A stretch of 7,498 nucleotides of DNA from Candidatus Methanophagales archaeon (lineage in GTDB: Archaea > Halobacteriota > Syntropharchaeia > Alkanophagales > Methanospirareceae), in NCBI GenBank assembly GCA_021161765.1, contig JAGGZZ010000099.1, forward strand, positions 1-7,498, written 5' to 3'. Shown here piece after piece: positions 6,008-7,498 of this stretch (position 1 is the first letter of the stretch; every line of letters begins with the position of its first letter). The position numbers and the translations under genes were made by a program. A model generated the notes under the pieces. It was given only the letters and a program-made list of their open reading frames with translations. It was not told the DNA's origin and did not search any database.

Positions 6008-6634
6008 TTATTTCCTCGTGTTCTCCTCTTTGAATATCTGTCCCTCAAACGTGCTGACCTCGGTGTCTTCCTCCAGCCATGCGTCCTGTGGCAATCCCGC
6101 CTTCCAGCATGTCTGGCATAGAAACTCCTCCGCTGACCACTCATACTCCATAGCGACCTGGGGAAGCAAAAGCCCTTGATACATACCTTTCTTTACAATC
6201 AACCCGTGCCTGCCTATCTCTACCTGCTCGGGCAGGTCCTTTGGCTTTGCTTTCAATACCCGTGGCGTGGTGAGTATTGTGAGTTCAATAACTATATCCT
6301 CAAACTCCTCTTTTGTTACGGGTGGAAATCGAGTGTCGCTAACCGCTGCGGATATCGCTGCATCTATAATCGCATCCTTTAGTTTGAACACAGGGTAGGG
6401 ATAGCCAATACAACCTCTCAAATCACCGTGCTTGTTCAGCGTGACAAAAACGCCTCTATCTTCTTCGAAGCTCGCAGGCACGTGAACTTCTTCCGCTTTT
6501 AGCCTTCTATTCTCGCTCAGATGTTTCTCTATCGCCTGTCTTGCGAGTCTTAATCCCTCTTTTCCTTCTTCTTCTGTCAGCAGCATGGACATAACTATGA
6601 CAGTTTTCTTGTTTATTTCTTCTTGCTTTATCAT
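6008..6634 (-). CDS. AMMECR1-family protein
   Basis: This protein (208 residues from the first ATG) has the AMMECR1 domain from about residue 20. It contains EGLRLARQAIE, then GVFVTLNKHGDLRGCIGYP (61-79) with the invariant LRGCIG core, FPPVTKEEF-DIVIELTIL (103-121), GLIVKKGMYQGLLLPQVA (144-161) and FLCQTCWKAGLP (171-182). These are the conserved blocks of the archaeal and human AMMECR1 family, whose biochemical activity is not known; radical-SAM/AmmeMemoRadiSam associations are reported for prokaryotic members. The N-terminus is uncertain. The first ATG (6634) lies only 14 nt after the tRNA 3' end with no clear ribosome-binding site. ATGs at 6592 (residue 15) and 6586 (residue 17, MLLTEEEG) better match where homologues begin. 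The gene may lie in a transcript processed behind tRNA-Leu and heads the minus-strand small-gene cluster. Confidence 0.9.
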   Translation of the reverse strand: MIKQEEINKKTVIVMSMLLTEEEGKEGLRLARQAIEKHLSENRRLKAEEVHVPASFEEDRGVFVTLNKHGDLRGCIGYPYPVFKLKDAIIDAAISAAVSDTRFPPVTKEEFEDIVIELTILTTPRVLKAKPKDLPEQVEIGRHGLIVKKGMYQGLLLPQVAMEYEWSAEEFLCQTCWKAGLPQDAWLEEDTEVSTFEGQIFKEENTRK

Positions 6635-6648
6635 TTAATATGCGTTTA

Positions 6649-6731
6649 TGCGGGAGGCAGGATTTGAACCTGCGAACCCCTTCGGGAGCAGATCTTGAGT
6701 CTGCCACCTTTGTCCACTCGGTAACTCCCGC
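6649..6731 (-). tRNA. tRNA-Leu (anticodon CAA)
   Basis: The gene folds completely: 7-bp acceptor stem GCGGGAG/CTCCCGC, short D stem ACC/GGT, anticodon arm GCAGA-CTCAAGA-TCTGC, and a 14-nt long variable arm with CCC/GGG, as in class II tRNAs. The T arm is GCAGG-TTCAAAT-CCTGC and the discriminator is A73 (6649). The anticodon CAA lies at 6695-6697 and reads UUG. There is no intron, and the CCA end is not encoded and must be added by CCA transferase. The long variable arm plus A73 supports leucine identity over serine. Confidence 0.96.
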
Positions 6732-6769
6732 TTCGCTTATCGGCAGCGAGTACTACGCTCAGCTTATCT

Positions 6770-6780
6770 TATTATATTCT
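6770..6780 (-). promoter_or_regulatory. TATA-like element upstream of tRNA-Leu
   Basis: On the minus strand AGAATATAATA lies about 40-50 bp before the mature tRNA 5' end, which fits an archaeal TATA box followed by a leader of roughly 15-20 nt removed by RNase P. It also lies within the 86-bp gap after rpl14p, so the tRNA probably has its own promoter. Confidence 0.35.
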
Positions 6781-6817
6781 ACACCTGTGGGTTGCAGTTA
6801 GGAATGTATAAGGAACG

Positions 6818-7216
6818 TCATACAATCATCGTAGCTGCTGATGACATCTGTGAGAACCGCTCTAATGCTTCTCTGGCAACTGGTCCTCGTATCTCCGAAC
6901 CTTTTGGAGCTCCTTTATCGTCAACGATAACCGCAGCGTTATCCTCAAACTTCACTCGCATCCCTGAAGGTCGCCGGTATTCTTTCCGCTGCCTTATTAT
7001 CACTGCTTTCAGTATCTGCTTCCTTATCTCCGGTCTGCCCTTTTTCACCGATACCACCACCATATCCCCAACTCCCGCCTTTGGATACCTGTTCTTCACG
7101 CCCCGGTACCCTTTCACTGCGATTATCTGCAGTACTTTCGCACCGGTATTATCCACGCAATCTAAACGCGAACCGGTCTGCAGCGCCTTCGTTATCTTCG
7201 CTTTTACTCCTTTCAT
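6818..7216 (-). CDS. rpl14p: Large ribosomal subunit protein uL14 (archaeal type)
   Basis: This 132-residue protein is full length and collinear with archaeal uL14, a 23S rRNA-binding protein of the large subunit near bridge B5/B8. VDNTGAKV (21-28), YRGVKNRYPKAGVGDMVVVSVKKG (37-60) and EIRGPVARE (108-116) are conserved. The stretch A71 to I97 fits the L14 signature exactly: A-V-I-I, nine residues, S-G, four residues, F, two, N, two, V-I. The end SAATMIV is an acceptable archaeal variant. Unlike most archaea, no uL24, eS4, uS17 or uL5 gene adjoins it: tRNA-Leu follows and noncoding DNA precedes. No Shine-Dalgarno site is visible in the 25 nt before the ATG (GATAAGATAGATACG immediately upstream), so translation from a short or nearly absent leader is likely. 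Identity is certain; whether it is the only copy cannot be seen here. Confidence 0.97.
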   Translation of the reverse strand: MKGVKAKITKALQTGSRLDCVDNTGAKVLQIIAVKGYRGVKNRYPKAGVGDMVVVSVKKGRPEIRKQILKAVIIRQRKEYRRPSGMRVKFEDNAAVIVDDKGAPKGSEIRGPVAREALERFSQMSSAATMIV

Positions 7217-7248
7217 CGTATCTATCTTATCTCTAAATATGTTTCAAG

Positions 7249-7264
7249 CATTATAATATAAAAT
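7249..7264 (-). promoter_or_regulatory. AT-rich promoter of rpl14p
   Basis: Minus-strand TTTTATATTATAATG-like sequence lies about 40 bp before the rpl14p ATG. An archaeal TATA box here would start transcription near 7229, leaving a leader of about 12-14 nt without a ribosome-binding site. Inferred from base composition and spacing. Confidence 0.4.
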
Positions 7265-7498
7265 AATAATAAAAACATATCTTTTACCAGCACTGTCGAA
7301 TTTTCCTGTGAATTTGCAATATCCTTAAATTTTACCGCAGAGCACGCGAAGCACGAATGTGCTCACCCCCTTGGTGGGTACCTCCTGTGCATTGGCTCTA
7401 TGCGGCAAGCATCCATCCGCTCTCAAAGGAGCATTTTGATAGCCGCTTGTCCAGCCCAGTCAATTACTCGACCTCTTACGGGTCATGCTCAATACGGG
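7265..7498. other. Unassigned intergenic sequence with inverted repeats; no gene recognised
   Basis: No coding region with a credible start, RBS or family match is seen. The sequence changes from very AT-rich (7265-7335) to GC-richer (7336-7498). GAGCAC at 7344-7349 and GTGCTC at 7359-7364 are perfect inverted arms, and AGCAC-GAAT-GTGCT (7350-7363) forms an alternative hairpin using the same right arm. On the minus strand, GTACCCACCAAGGGGGTGAG (rc of 7362-7381) can form a short ACCC/GGGT stem. One plus-strand frame stays open to the window edge but looks like noncoding read-through. It may be the end of a mobile element or an RNA-coding region continuing beyond the window. Confidence 0.35.

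Noticed and set aside
6507..6707. 66-codon minus-strand frame
   Set aside because: It runs through the tRNA-Leu gene and overlaps AMMECR1 in another frame.
6792..7256. 154-codon plus-strand open frame
   Set aside because: It is antisense to the strongly conserved rpl14p gene, has no family-like features and covers the rpl14p promoter region.

Overview
The window is archaeal DNA. It carries a full-length archaeal-type ribosomal protein uL14, an archaeal AMMECR1-family protein, a tRNA-Leu without an encoded CCA, Shine-Dalgarno sites of the archaeal GGTGA type and TATA-like promoter elements. A CCG-domain (HdrB/HdrD-like) iron-sulfur protein beside a flavoprotein, a small 2[4Fe-4S] ferredoxin and a secreted, sequon-rich NHL-type protein would suit a euryarchaeon of the methanogen/ANME/Archaeoglobus type. 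An ANME-1-like lineage is my impression only and was not tested.

Layout. Bases 2-1656 (+) hold the 3' end of a CCG-domain Fe-S oxidoreductase followed 5 bp later by a complete FAD-linked oxidoreductase, apparently one electron-transfer operon. Bases 1657-1892 hold two back-to-back inverted repeats and a short open frame that reads like the C-terminal winged-helix tail of an archaeal AAA ATPase, probably a gene remnant. Bases 1893-4619 (-) encode a 908-residue secreted protein: signal peptide, an extracellular N-terminal domain, a fibronectin-III-like domain and twelve propeller-type repeats. It shares a short divergent promoter region with a GNAT acetyltransferase (4726-5223, +).

From 7216 back to 5220 everything is on the minus strand: rpl14p, tRNA-Leu(CAA), an AMMECR1-family gene, then three tightly packed small genes. 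These are a BECR-like putative nuclease, a DUF2283-like protein overlapping it by 16 bp, and a 2[4Fe-4S] ferredoxin overlapping that by an ATGA junction. The first two look like a toxin-antitoxin-type pair, and the ferredoxin is an unexpected third member. The ferredoxin and acetyltransferase converge and overlap by 3 bp at their stop codons.

The uL14 gene stands apart from its usual S10/spc neighbours. Upstream of it, 7217-7498 has an AT-rich promoter-like stretch and then a GC-richer, inverted-repeat-bearing sequence that I cannot identify; it could be the edge of a mobile element. I see no CRISPR array, rRNA gene or complete insertion sequence. The best candidates for something not well described are the nuclease/DUF2283/ferredoxin trio and the 12-repeat secreted protein.
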